This document shows positions 28,763-39,881 of a stretch of DNA of 64,000 nucleotides, piece after piece. The stretch lies in the NCBI GenBank assembly GCA_052174115.1, contig JBQMRX010000001.1, forward strand, positions 1,116,001-1,180,000. Reading direction: 5' to 3'. The translations under genes were made by a program, and so were the position numbers. Position 1 is the stretch's first letter; every line of letters begins with the position of its first letter. The notes below the pieces were generated by a model. That model had not been told where the DNA came from and did no database searches. It was given only the letters and a program-made list of their open reading frames with translations. The DNA comes from Arsenophonus sp052174115. GTDB lineage: Bacteria > Pseudomonadota > Gammaproteobacteria > Enterobacterales > Enterobacteriaceae.

Positions 28763-30775
28763 ATGGAAGAAAAACAAAATTATCTTGCATGGCTTAAAAA
28801 AAAATTACGGTATCATGAATATCTTTATCATGTATTAGATAAGCCTGAAATACCAGATATAGAATATGATCGGATGATGCAAGAATTACAAAAATTAGAA
28901 GCTCAGCATTCAGAGTTAATTATGAATGATTCACCAACACAACTTATTGGTGCTGTACCATTAACTATTTTTAAACAAGTACACCATAAAATAGCAATGT
29001 TATCATTAGATAACGTTTTTAATGAAAAGGATTATTTAGTTTTTGATAAACGAGTACACGATCAATTAAATAACAAAAATAATTTAACATTTTGTTGTGA
29101 GCTTAAATTAGATGGTTTAGCAGTTAGTTTATTATATAAAAAAGGTGAACTAATACAAGCAGCAACGCGTGGTGATGGTAAAATAGGTGAAAATGTTACT
29201 TCTAATATTCGTACTATCAAATCAATTCCTACTTGTTTAACAGGCGATAATATTCCTGAATATATTGAGATTCGTGGTGAAGTTTTTATGACACATAGTA
29301 GTTTTAAAAAACTAAATAAAGAAGCTAAGTATAATAATTGTAAAATTTTTGCAAATCCACGTAATGCCGCAGCAGGTTCATTACGTCAACTTAATTCAAA
29401 TATCACAGCTAAAAGATCATTATCTTTTTTTTGTTATGGCTTTGGTTTAGTAATTGGTGGAAAATTGCCTATTAGCCAATATCAATGTTTAATACAATTT
29501 AAAAAATGGGGATTACCAATTAGTGATAAGTTAGCACTTTGTCAAAATAGCCAACAAGTTTTAGAATATTATCATAAAATTAAACATGAACGTTTAAGCT
29601 TAGGTTTTGATATCGACGGTATAGTTATTAAAATTGATTCATTACAATTACAAAAAGAGTTAGGTTTTGTTGCTCGAGCTCCTCGTTGGGCTACAGCATT
29701 TAAATTTTCAGCTCAAGAAAAAATAACTTTATTACATAATGTAGAGTTCAAAATAGGACGAACTGGAGTTATCACGCCTATTGCTCGATTAAAACCAGTT
29801 TATATTGCTGGTGTGACTGTAAGTAATGCAACATTACATAATGCTAATAAAATAAAACACTTAAATATACGTATTGGTGATAGTGTTGTTATTCGTAGAG
29901 CTGGTGATGTAATCCCTCAGATTGTTAACGTACTTATTGATCGTCGTCCTATTGATAGTCATGAGATTCAATTTCCCATCCGTTGTCCTGTTTGTGGTTC
30001 AGCTATTGAACGTATAGAAGGTGAAACTTTAATTCGTTGTATTGGTGCTTTATTTTGTACGGCACAACGTAAAAGTTCTTTAAAACACTTTGTTTCTAGA
30101 AGAGCAATGAATATTAATGGAATTGGAGATAAGATTATAAATCAATTAGTTGATAAAAAATATGTAACAACAGTAGCTGATCTTTATCGCCTAAATCTTA
30201 ATATTTTAATAAAATTAGATCATATTGGAATAAAATCTGCACAGAATATAATTAATGCACTTAATAAATCTAAACGAACTACATTAGCTCGTTTTATTTA
30301 TGCGTTAGGTATTCGAAAAGTTGGAGAAGTAATGGCAAATAATTTAGCATTGCATTATACAACATTAACTTTACTCACTAAAGCAAACATAAAATCTCTA
30401 AAAACAGTACAAAATATTGGAGAAATAATTGCTAACCATATTTTTAATTTTTTTCAAGAACTTCATAATCAAAATGTTATCAATGACTTAATAAATGAAA
30501 TTGGTATTAACTGGCCTACAATATTACTCAAAAAAATAAATAATACATTTATTGGTAAAAAAATAGTTTTAACTGGTAAGTTAAATTATTTAACTCGTGA
30601 TGAGCTTAAAGATAAATTAGTATTACTTGGTGCAAAAATTATAACTAGTGTTTCTAAAAAAACCGATTTAGTTATTGCTGGTAAGATGAATACTTTTAAA
30701 ATAATAAAAGCAAATGAATTAGGAATAAAAATTCTAAATGAGAATGAATTAAAAATATTATTGGAAAAAAAATAA
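28763..30775 (+). CDS. ligA: NAD-dependent DNA ligase
   Basis: Seals nicks in DNA using NAD, essential for Okazaki fragment joining. The adenylation lysine is K115 in the motif ELKLDGLA. Further landmarks are the NAD-binding N-terminal segment HEYLYHVLDKPEIPDIEYD, the nucleotidyl-transfer motifs GEVFMTHSSF and GFDIDGIVIKID, the OB fold, the four-Cys zinc finger beginning CPVCGSAIER, helix-hairpin-helix repeats and a C-terminal BRCT domain from about 590 (GKKIVLTGKLNYLTRDELK). The length of 670 agrees with 671 in E. coli. No frame disruption is seen. The gene order ligA-(ypeB lost)-gltX is the E. coli one. Confidence 0.97.
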   Translation: MEEKQNYLAWLKKKLRYHEYLYHVLDKPEIPDIEYDRMMQELQKLEAQHSELIMNDSPTQLIGAVPLTIFKQVHHKIAMLSLDNVFNEKDYLVFDKRVHDQLNNKNNLTFCCELKLDGLAVSLLYKKGELIQAATRGDGKIGENVTSNIRTIKSIPTCLTGDNIPEYIEIRGEVFMTHSSFKKLNKEAKYNNCKIFANPRNAAAGSLRQLNSNITAKRSLSFFCYGFGLVIGGKLPISQYQCLIQFKKWGLPISDKLALCQNSQQVLEYYHKIKHERLSLGFDIDGIVIKIDSLQLQKELGFVARAPRWATAFKFSAQEKITLLHNVEFKIGRTGVITPIARLKPVYIAGVTVSNATLHNANKIKHLNIRIGDSVVIRRAGDVIPQIVNVLIDRRPIDSHEIQFPIRCPVCGSAIERIEGETLIRCIGALFCTAQRKSSLKHFVSRRAMNINGIGDKIINQLVDKKYVTTVADLYRLNLNILIKLDHIGIKSAQNIINALNKSKRTTLARFIYALGIRKVGEVMANNLALHYTTLTLLTKANIKSLKTVQNIGEIIANHIFNFFQELHNQNVINDLINEIGINWPTILLKKINNTFIGKKIVLTGKLNYLTRDELKDKLVLLGAKIITSVSKKTDLVIAGKMNTFKIIKANELGIKILNENELKILLEKK

Positions 30776-32223
30776 TATCTTATATTTTTTAAAATATATA
30801 ATTATATATTTATATAATATTATTTTAGTAATTAAATTATATAAAATTATTTTAATATATGATGATATTATCATTTAATACATTAAATATTTGGAAATAT
30901 TTATATTTATTAATTATTTTTATATCTTTTTTAAATTATTAATTAATTATTAATTTAATTAGTAATTATTATTGGTTATATAGTATATTTACTATGTTTT
31001 CATATTATTAATTCATTAAATAATAATATAAATTATTATTTAAACAAGATGTTAATAAAGTACTTATTAATTTATTTTTTATTATTTGTTACTTCATATA
31101 ATAAAATTATTTAATTTTATATTTTGTAGAAATGATAAATTTAATTATTTCATTGATTTTTTTATTTTTTATTTCTATATTATTTCTAATTATTTTTTAT
31201 TCTAAAAATTAATTAATATTCTACAATAAAATCTATAAAAATTTTACTTCTTATTATTAAAATAATAAGAATGTTACTTACTAACTAAAATTAATAATAT
31301 AAAAATAAAAAATTTTAATGTGATTAATTTATTAATTCTTTATTAAAATAAATTTATTGATTATAAAAATATATTAAGCTGAATATTATTATTTATATTT
31401 GTATATATAATAATAGAAATTAAATTATTATCGTAATTTATGTTAATTATTTATAATTTTTATATAAAATATTTAATCTTAAGTATATGATTAAAATTAT
31501 ATCTATAAATGTAATAATATATTTATTATATAATTAATAATTAATAATTAATTGAATAACAGTAAAATATTTAATTTTTATTATTATTCATCATAATATT
31601 TTTAAAAAATTAGATAAATATATTTTTATTGATCTTAAAAAATAATTTTATTATTATAATAATTTTAATTAATATGATTTTATTACAATAATATGAATTA
31701 ATTTTTTATAATTAATTGAGTATTTATTTTATTTATTAATTTAAGTATTTCGTATTATTTAATAAAGATATATTTAAAAAATTAATGGTATTAATATAAT
31801 TAATAAATTAACGTCTAATAAATTTTTTATAAAATATTAAATTATTTATTAAAAAATATTATTTTATTTTATACATCAATATATCAATTTTTATGTATAT
31901 AAAAGTTTGATTAATTTAAATTACTAAAACCTTTCATAATAAATAATAAATTATTAATATCAATTAAATATATGCATTTAGAATTTAAATATTATAGAAT
32001 AAAAAGAAATTAAATTATTAATTTTATATAATATATAATTAGTCTTCAAATTAATCTTTAGTTTTTTAAAAAAACTGATTAAATAAAATTAAAATATGTA
32101 AAATAAACAAGACTATAAATAAATAAATTAATTTTGCAACAATAGTTTAATTATTAAATACTCATATAATTTGTTCATAAAAAAGATAAAATAATAATAT
32201 ACATTTATATTAATTGGGTTTTA
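30776..32223. other. Gene desert between ligA and gltX
   Basis: 1.45 kb almost entirely A and T, between the convergent ends of ligA and gltX. The small gene ypeB that sits here in E. coli is not recognisable, and nothing else is seen. Confidence 0.6.
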
Positions 32224-33645
32224 TTAATTAATATTATTTTTATGGTTATTAATATAAAATAAAGCTTTATCAATACGTTTTAATGAATTAATTTTACCAA
32301 TAGCATGTACAGTAGCGTCAATACTTGGTGATTGATCTATTCCTGTTACAGCAACACGAAGTGGCATACTAATTTCTACAATATTAATTTTAAGTTCTAT
32401 AGCTGTTGATTTTATTGCTTGATTAATTTTTTTACATGTCCAGTTATCAATAATTGTTAATTTTTCTTTTATTATCTCTAATGGTAAACGTGTTGTTGAA
32501 TCTAAATACTTTTTAGTAACCTTAGTATCAGATAAATTAAAATCCTGATAAAAATAAAGACATGAATTAGCTATTTCATTTAAAGTCTTACAGCGTTTAC
32601 CAAGAAGCTTGATTAAATTTACTAAACTTGGCCCAGTTTTCGTGTCTATACCTAGTTTTTTAATATGCCATGCTAAATGAGTAGCAACATATTCAGCAGG
32701 TAATGAATTTATATAATAATGATTAAGCCATAATAATTTATTATTATCAAATGTACTAGCAGATTTATTAATTGCATTTAAAGAAAAATAATTAATCATT
32801 TCTTCTTGACTAAAAATTTCTTGATCACCGTGCGACCATCCAAGACGAACTAAATAGTTTAATATTGCTTCTGGTAAATAACCATTATTACGATATTGCA
32901 TTATATTAATTGGGCAATGACGCTTAGATAATTTTTTACCGTCATCACCTAAAATCATTGAAACATGAGCATATATAGGTATTGGCATACCAAGAGCATT
33001 TAATATATTAATTTGTCGTGGGGTATTATTAATATGATCTTCACCACGGATCACATGAGTAATTTTCATATCAAAATCATCAATAACAACACAAAAATTA
33101 TAAGTAGGAGAACCATCAGTACGCCGTATAATGAGATCATCTAACTCAAGATTACTAAATTCAATTTTACCACGGATTTTATCTTCAAAAATAACAGAAC
33201 CTTTTTGCGGGTTACGAAAACGAACTACGTGAGGTTTATTTAATATATAATTATGAGAATAATTTCGACAATAACCATCATAACGCGGTTTTTCTCCTTT
33301 AGCTATTTGTTCTTTACGTAAATTATATAGTCGTATTTTAGAGCAGTAACAACGATAAGCTTTTAGTTCATTAATCATTTGATTGATAACTTCATGATAA
33401 CGATTGAAACGCTTTCTTTGATAGTAAGGACCTTCATCCCAAGTTAAATTTAACCAATTCATTCCATCTATTATGAGATCAATTGATTTTTGTGTTGAAC
33501 GATCAAGATCGGTATCTTCAATACGTAAAACAAATTCTCCATTATTATGACGACTATAAAGCCATGAATACAGAGCAGTACGAGCACTTCCGACATGAAA
33601 ATTACCAGTTGGACTTGGCGCAAAGCGTGTTTTTATTTTCTTCAT
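32224..33645 (-). CDS. gltX: Glutamyl-tRNA synthetase
   Basis: Charges tRNA-Glu with glutamate. A class I synthetase: the HIGH-type motif appears as APSPTGNFHVGSA at about residues 9-21 and the KMSKS-type motif as KKLSKRHC around 238-245. The zinc-binding region CYCSKIR...YDGYCRNY is retained. The length of 473 is close to 471 in E. coli, and the C-terminal anticodon-binding part ends normally. It is divergent from the tRNA-Val/tRNA-Lys pair, matching the gltX-valU-lysV neighbourhood of E. coli. Confidence 0.97.
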   Translation of the reverse strand: MKKIKTRFAPSPTGNFHVGSARTALYSWLYSRHNNGEFVLRIEDTDLDRSTQKSIDLIIDGMNWLNLTWDEGPYYQRKRFNRYHEVINQMINELKAYRCYCSKIRLYNLRKEQIAKGEKPRYDGYCRNYSHNYILNKPHVVRFRNPQKGSVIFEDKIRGKIEFSNLELDDLIIRRTDGSPTYNFCVVIDDFDMKITHVIRGEDHINNTPRQINILNALGMPIPIYAHVSMILGDDGKKLSKRHCPINIMQYRNNGYLPEAILNYLVRLGWSHGDQEIFSQEEMINYFSLNAINKSASTFDNNKLLWLNHYYINSLPAEYVATHLAWHIKKLGIDTKTGPSLVNLIKLLGKRCKTLNEIANSCLYFYQDFNLSDTKVTKKYLDSTTRLPLEIIKEKLTIIDNWTCKKINQAIKSTAIELKINIVEISMPLRVAVTGIDQSPSIDATVHAIGKINSLKRIDKALFYINNHKNNIN

Positions 33646-33903
33646 TAGGTTTACCTTAATGATTTTTTATATTAAATTTAATTAATAATAAATCTCATAA
33701 TTACTTATTTTAACACTATAACTTAATTCTTTAATTTTATTATAACTATATTCATAATTTATCTTACTATTTTATCAGTAAAAATATTTTATCTTATGAT
33801 AAAATTTAGATAAATAAAATTAAATAAATATTATTTTTAATGGATAATAATAAATTTATTTTCTATAATTTTATCATAAATTGATTTTTTTTTCTAAAAA
33901 CCA

Positions 33904-33931
33904 TTGACTCACGTAGAACTATCCCTATAAT
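33904..33931 (+). promoter_or_regulatory. Sigma-70 promoter of the tRNA-Val/tRNA-Lys operon
   Basis: TTGACT (33904-33909), a 16-bp spacer and a perfect TATAAT (33926-33931) lie just before tRNA-Val, whose first base is 17 bp downstream of the -10 box. The sequence is locally richer in G and C than its surroundings. It is the clearest promoter in the window. Confidence 0.85.
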
Positions 33932-33947
33932 GCATTTCGATTACAAT

Positions 33948-34020
33948 AGGCGATTAGCTCAGTTGGTAGAGTATCTCCCTTACAAGGAGGGGGTCATCAG
34001 TTCGAATCTGATATCGCCTA
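33948..34020 (+). tRNA. tRNA-Val (anticodon TAC)
   Basis: 73-nt cloverleaf: acceptor stem AGGCGAT / ATCGCCT, D-arm GCTCAGTTGGTAGAGT, anticodon loop CTTACAA (anticodon TAC) and T-loop TTCGAAT. The anticodon stem and loop match E. coli tRNA-Val(UAC). The discriminator A is followed by CTA, so CCA is not encoded. It lies beside gltX as in E. coli. Confidence 0.97.
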
Positions 34021-34085
34021 CTATTATTTATTGAAATAAAGAATTATTTTATTTTAGTTATTTGTAATATATTTTATTATTAGTG

Positions 34086-34158
34086 GGGTCGTTAGCTCAG
34101 TCGGTAGAGCAGTTGACTTTTAATCAATTGGTCATAGGTTCAAATCCTGTACGACCCA
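34086..34158 (+). tRNA. tRNA-Lys (anticodon TTT)
   Basis: 73-nt cloverleaf: acceptor stem GGGTCGT / ACGACCC, D-arm GCTCAGTCGGTAGAGC, anticodon TTT in CTTTTAA and T-loop TTCAAAT. The discriminator A is followed by TCA, so CCA is not encoded. It is 65 bp downstream of tRNA-Val and presumably cotranscribed. A 36-bp palindrome follows directly. Confidence 0.97.
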
Positions 34159-36254
34159 TCAATTAAAATAATTAATATTAATATATTAATATTAATTATT
34201 TATATTTTTATTAATTTAAATAATTTTATTAAAATTATTTAAACATTAACTTGTTTATGTATGATATAAATTATAAATTATAAAATTTAATATTGATTTA
34301 TTTTAAAATTATATTTTGTTTTTATTCAAATAAAATATTAATTAATAATTAATAATTATTCTATATTTATTTATAAAATATTATATAAATAGTTTTTATA
34401 AAATAACAACTAATTTATTTTATTTATTGTTTTTATAATTAATTATTGTTATTTAAAATATTTTTATATTAACATTTTATCTTCATATATCTTTTAAATT
34501 AAAATATTTATTTTTATTAAAAATTCAAATAAAAATATTTTATCAATTAATTTTATTTTTTTAAGAAATATAAAAAATTTTATAAATATTAAATATAATA
34601 TTTTTCTTCCATAAATTAATAAAATTTTATAAAAACAAATATATTAAACAATTATAAATCATTAAATTTTATTGAAAATAAAAAAATAAATATAAACTAA
34701 TATGTAATTAAATATAAAAATTAATTAATATGATAATATAAATGATACTTTTAATAAATAAATTATTAATAATAAAATATAAATTTTAATAATTTATTAT
34801 ACTTATTAATTAATATTGATAAAAATAAAATATTATTCGATGATACTTTAATTAACTTAATTTAAACTTTTTAAAATATTTTATATTATCAATAAAATAA
34901 ATATTTTTATTTATAGTATATATTTTTATGATAAAATATTGAATTTAATTTATACTTTAATTATTAAATATAATTTTAAGATTATAAATATAAATTATTT
35001 AATATAATTTTTTAAAAATTTTAAAGTATATATTTTATTATTTTTATATATCATTAAAAATTTTTATTTATTGAACTCAAAAAAAGCTTACTAAATTAAT
35101 AATCAAATATTTTAATAAATATTAGATTAATATAATAAAAATACTTAATTTAATTAATATTATTATACTTTAAGATTGTAAATTTAATATAAAAATTAGC
35201 ATCTTATATATATATAAATTAAGAAAATTATTATTTTATTTTAAATTTTATCTATTTTTAAAGAATTTTAAGTAATTATATTTATATCAAAACTTTAATA
35301 ATTAAAAATAAATAATGAATAATTTAAAATTAAATTTATAATTAACTTTAATATTAATTTAAATAATATTTATTAATAATTTTTAATTTTTTAAATCTCT
35401 TTATATAAAATTAATAATTTAAATTTTTAATTAAATAATTATAATTTGTTAATTTTATTAATAATTTTTTCTTTAATAAAAATTAAATATTAACTTTTAA
35501 TTATATATATTTAATCAAAGTAAATCTTATATATTATATTTTAAAAATTTATATAAATATTTTTATTTTATAAAAATATTTATATATAAAGACTATAAAT
35601 TCATTTATTAATAAATAATTATATAAATTAATTTTATTTATTATTTTTTAAAAATAATATATTTATATTAAGATATATTTATCTAAAAATATTTTATTTA
35701 ATTTTATTTTTAACTTTTAATTAATAAAATTTTAAGAATATATTTATATTTTCTTTTTTTATAATATATCATATATATAATTAGTATATTAAGTAATCAA
35801 AATAATAATATTTTTAATTTAAAATCATTTTTAATTATTTTAATTAAGATAATTATCTTATTTAAGAAAATATTATTAAATAATAATAATATTTATTATA
35901 ATATATTAATATATAATTTTATTTTATATGCAATTTTATAAATTATTCAATCATTTATAATTAAAGCAAAATTTATTTATTATTATGATAATATAAATAA
36001 GTTATAATTATATTAATTGATTATTATAATTAAGATTTTATTAAATTAAAAAAAATAAAAATATTTAAATTTTTTAATATAAAATAAAATTATTAAATAA
36101 ATAATTTATTTAAATTAAAATAAAGATAAAGATGAATTTATAATAAAAAAGTCTATATACTAAAATTTCTTTAAATATTTATATATTTTAACTAAAGTTT
36201 ATAAAAATAATATTTTTTTAAAAGTAGATATCAAATATTTATTATGGAGATAAT
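34159..36254. other. Gene desert between tRNA-Lys and amiD
   Basis: 2.1 kb, the longest desert in the window. Besides the palindrome at its left end I see no gene, tRNA or GC-containing hairpin. Any E. coli-type neighbours have been deleted or eroded, or a rearrangement joined distant segments, since amiD is not near gltX in E. coli. Confidence 0.6.
34166..34201. repeat. Perfect 36-bp palindrome after tRNA-Lys
   Basis: 18-bp arms with no loop, entirely A/T, beginning 8 bp after the tRNA. It could act as the operon 3' end, but it lacks GC pairs and a proper T run. Confidence 0.75.
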
Positions 36255-37088
36255 ATGCAAAAATTATTTATTATATTATTGATAGTAATAATAATAGGCT
36301 GCTCATCTAAAAAAGTTATTGTTGATAAAGGTGATTATTATATTGATAAATCTTTACTATCAATAAGTCAAAATGATAGAATAAAATTTTTAATATTTCA
36401 CTATACAGCAGTAGATGATGCGGATTCATTGCAACTTTTAACTCAAGCTCAAGTTAGTGCTCATTATCTTATTCCATTAATTCCAAAAATAAAAAATAAT
36501 AAACCTATTATATATAATTTTGTTCCAGAGAATAGAAGAGCCTGGCATACTGGAGTAAGTAATTGGGGTGCTAGAGTTAACCTTAATGATAGTTCTATTG
36601 GTATAGAAATAGTTAATAAAGGATTTATTAAAGATATACTTGGTAGTAAAATTTGGTATCAATTCAATGAACAACAAATTTCTGCTATTATTATCTTGGC
36701 TAAAGATATAATAAAAAGATATAATATAAGTCCAGATAATGTTTTAGCACACAGTGATATAGCTCCATTAAGAAAATATGATCCAGGTAAATTTTTTCCA
36801 TGGGAAAATTTATATAAAAATGGTATTGGAGCTTGGCCAGATGAAATACTTGTTAAAAAATATTTAGCTGGACGATCTCCGTATGAACCGGTTAATGTGT
36901 TAAATATTCAAAAAAATTTGAATAGATATGGATATAATCAAATTCCACAATCAGGTAAATTTGATGAAAAAACACGTAAAATGATTAGTGCATTTCAACT
37001 TCATTTCCGTCCAACTGAAATAAGTGGTAATCCAGATGCTGAAACTGAGGCTATTGCTCGTGCATTAATTGAAAAATATAAAAAATAA
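36255..37088 (+). CDS. amiD: N-acetylmuramoyl-L-alanine amidase, outer-membrane lipoprotein
   Basis: Zinc amidase that cuts the stem peptide from muramic acid, including anhydro-muropeptides, and faces the periplasm from the outer membrane. Lipobox IIIGCSS places the lipidated Cys at residue 16. The Amidase_2/PGRP-type domain follows with zinc ligands H49 (FHYTA), H166 (AHSDIAPLRKYDPG) and D176. A C-terminal peptidoglycan-binding domain covers about 206-275. The length of 277 matches E. coli AmiD (276). The ATG has GGAG upstream. It stands alone in a desert, unlike the intact synthetic cluster. In other symbioses such amidases trim immunogenic muropeptides; whether this one does is an inference. 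Confidence 0.93.
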   Translation: MQKLFIILLIVIIIGCSSKKVIVDKGDYYIDKSLLSISQNDRIKFLIFHYTAVDDADSLQLLTQAQVSAHYLIPLIPKIKNNKPIIYNFVPENRRAWHTGVSNWGARVNLNDSSIGIEIVNKGFIKDILGSKIWYQFNEQQISAIIILAKDIIKRYNISPDNVLAHSDIAPLRKYDPGKFFPWENLYKNGIGAWPDEILVKKYLAGRSPYEPVNVLNIQKNLNRYGYNQIPQSGKFDEKTRKMISAFQLHFRPTEISGNPDAETEAIARALIEKYKK

Positions 37089-37688
37089 AATAATTAGTAT
37101 TTAAAATTATTATTTATTTAAGTAATTAAAATATATTTAAATTAAATAATAATAATTAAATATAAATATAATATAATTAATTTATATTTAGAATATAAAT
37201 AATAGATATTTATATTGATTAATAATTAACTTTATTTTTAATAAATAAAATTACTAAAAAATTATTTTATATAAAAATTTATTATTAATTTTTATTAGTT
37301 TTTATAAAATAATTTTAAGTTTTATATTTAATAAATTTTATAATAAATATTAATATTATTTAATTTTTTTATAAAATTTATTAACTTAAATCAATTTAAG
37401 ATAATTTTTATTATTATAAAATTAGTAATTTTAATATTGCATATTTATATTTATTTAAATATAAATAAATTAATAAACAGTTAATAAATTATTTAAATTA
37501 AGTGATTTGTTTTATTAAAATTATTTTAGTAATTAAAAATAACTATATCTTTATTAATTAAATAATACAAATATGTAAATAAGATTATCTTTATATTTTT
37601 TATTTTTTAAAGATAAATATCTTTAAAAATATTATACTTAATAAACTTATTTTAAATATTAAAATAACAAAATAAAATTAACTAATAA
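37089..37688. other. Noncoding gap between amiD and metK
   Basis: 600 bp between convergent genes. All A/T-rich; no hairpin with GC pairs or coding remnant was recognised. Confidence 0.6.
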
Positions 37689-38849
37689 TTAATTAAAACC
37701 AACAGCTGCGCGAAGATCAGAAACTTTATCTGTTTTTTCCCATGGAAATTGAGAACGACCAAAATGTCCATATGCTGCAGTTTGACGATAGATAGCTTGT
37801 AATAAATTAAGCATTTTAATTAATCCATAAGGACGTAAATCAAAAATTTCATGTACTAAATGAACAAGAATTTCATTATCTATTTTTTCTGTACCGAAAG
37901 TTTCAATCATAATTGATATTGGTTCAGCAATGCCAATTGCATAAGAAATTTGAATTTCACAACGATCGGCAAGTTCAGCAGCAACAATATTTTTTGCTAC
38001 ATATCGTGCAGCATAGGCGGCAGAACGATCAACTTTAGATGGATCTTTTCCAGAAAAAGCACCACCGCCGTGATGAGCCATTCCACCATAAGTATCGACA
38101 ATAATTTTACGACCAGTTAAACCACAATCACCCATTGGGCCGCCTATAACAAATCGACCAGTTGGATTAATAAAGTATCTTGTATTTTTGTGTAACCATT
38201 TTTTAGGTAATACTGGTTTAATAATTTCATCCATTATAGCTTCTAATAATGTACCTCGTTTAACTTCTTCAGAATGTTGAGTAGATAGAACAATAGTATC
38301 GATACCCACTATTTTATTATTTTCATATTGAAAAGAAATTTGGCTTTTAGCATCTGGACGTAACCAAGGTAGAGTACCATTTTTTCGAACTTCAGCTTGT
38401 CGTTCAACCAAACGATGAGCATAAACAATTGGTGCTGGCATAAAAACATCTGTTTCATTATTAGCATAACCAAACATAATTCCTTGATCACCTGCCCCTT
38501 GTTCTAAAGGATTTATGTGATCTATCCCTTGGCTAATATCAAGAGATTGTTTACCAATTGCACTTATAACAGCACAAGAATTAGCATCAAAACCCATATT
38601 AGAGCTTGTATAGCCAATTTCACGTATTGTATGCCTAGTAATTTCTTCAATATCTACCCAAGCATTAGTCGTAATTTCACCACCAACTATTACCATACCT
38701 GTTTTTACATAAGTTTCACAGGCAACACGTGCTTTTAGATCCTGCTCAAGAATTGCATCAAGAACTGCGTCTGAAATTTGATCAGCAATTTTATCAGGAT
38801 GTCCTTCTGATACTGATTCAGAAGTAAAAAGATGTCTACTCATAGACAT
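37689..38849 (-). CDS. metK: S-adenosylmethionine synthetase
   Basis: Makes S-adenosylmethionine from methionine and ATP. This supplies, among others, the methyltransferase RsmH encoded next door. Family signatures are SESVSEGHPDKIADQISD at residues 10-27, GAGDQGIMFGYA and GGGAFSGKDPSKVDRSAAY. The length of 386 matches 384 in E. coli. The first ATG (38847-38849) has AAGGT seven bases upstream and is preferred over the second Met two codons later. It is divergent from the dcw cluster across a 1-kb desert. Confidence 0.97.
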   Translation of the reverse strand: MSMSRHLFTSESVSEGHPDKIADQISDAVLDAILEQDLKARVACETYVKTGMVIVGGEITTNAWVDIEEITRHTIREIGYTSSNMGFDANSCAVISAIGKQSLDISQGIDHINPLEQGAGDQGIMFGYANNETDVFMPAPIVYAHRLVERQAEVRKNGTLPWLRPDAKSQISFQYENNKIVGIDTIVLSTQHSEEVKRGTLLEAIMDEIIKPVLPKKWLHKNTRYFINPTGRFVIGGPMGDCGLTGRKIIVDTYGGMAHHGGGAFSGKDPSKVDRSAAYAARYVAKNIVAAELADRCEIQISYAIGIAEPISIMIETFGTEKIDNEILVHLVHEIFDLRPYGLIKMLNLLQAIYRQTAAYGHFGRSQFPWEKTDKVSDLRAAVGFN

Positions 38850-39881
38850 TTTATTACCTTAAAAATTTAAAGAAATTTAATTAAATATATTATCACTTAA
38901 ACATTTAAACATTTAAATATCTACTTTAATATTAATTAAATTTTATTGTTATCTTTTTTAGATTAATATTTTATTTAATTTTGTTTATATTTTTTAATAA
39001 AAATATAATAAATTTATTTTTAATAAACTTTATTGTATTAAATATAATTATATCGTAATTAATGTTATTTTAACTTAATTTTTAATATTTTACTGTCAAA
39101 AAATAATAAAATATAATAATTTAATATTTTATATTAAAAGTTTTATTTCTCTATTTTTATATTATGATTTTATCAAAAAAAATAATTTTATGATATTTAA
39201 TTAATTAATATTATTATGAATAATATATTATTTGCAAAATTATTTAAAATAAAATATTAAATATATATTTTAGTTTTTATTTTATTTTTTAAAAAATCTA
39301 TAAATAAAACTAAAATATTATAGTTTTTTATAAAATTTTATATTTTTATACAATCTATAATAACTAAATATTATAATATAAAATTATAATTTTTATTATA
39401 TAAATATTAAATAAATATATTTTTAAACATAGTATTTCTTAATGTCGATAGAAGAATAATTAACAGTATCTATAAATGATATCATGATATAATAACTGAA
39501 AAATCGGAAGGTAAAAATATTTTACTATCGATTTTTATTAATTATTTCTATTATTTAGGTATTATAAAAATAGGAAATTATTAAAAAATTTATTATAGTT
39601 TTTTAATATAAATTTAATTTAATGTCATACTTAGTAGTTATTACTTAAAAACTTAAAAGGTACAAGTAAATGTTAAATAAATAATATATTTCATCTTTTT
39701 TATCAAAACTATCTTTTTAAAAGATGAAAAAGATTAAAAAATTTATTATGTTGATTTATTAAATTAATAAATTTAAATTATAAAAGAATTAAAATTAACA
39801 TAAATAAATTACAAATAAATATTAAATTTAAACAAAATTAAAATAAATCATTGTTAACATTAATATAGGATCTATTTTAAT
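38850..39881. other. Gene desert upstream of the dcw cluster (mraZ lost)
   Basis: 1 kb between metK and rsmH. mraZ, which normally opens the dcw cluster, is absent. Two structures stand out: a two-part hairpin at 39499-39536 and an inverted repeat TTTCATCTTTT / AAAAGATGAAA at 39689-39729 with a 19-nt loop. An imperfect repeat lies around 39269-39318. A promoter for the cluster must be here but is not obvious. Confidence 0.6.
39499..39536. repeat. Two-part hairpin upstream of the dcw cluster
   Basis: The outer stem AAAAATCG / CGATTTTT (8 bp, with two GC pairs) and the inner stem GTAAAA / TTTTAC (6 bp) are separated by a small internal loop. It looks like a terminator or leader structure on either strand, about 345 bp before rsmH, with no gene next to it. 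Confidence 0.55.
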
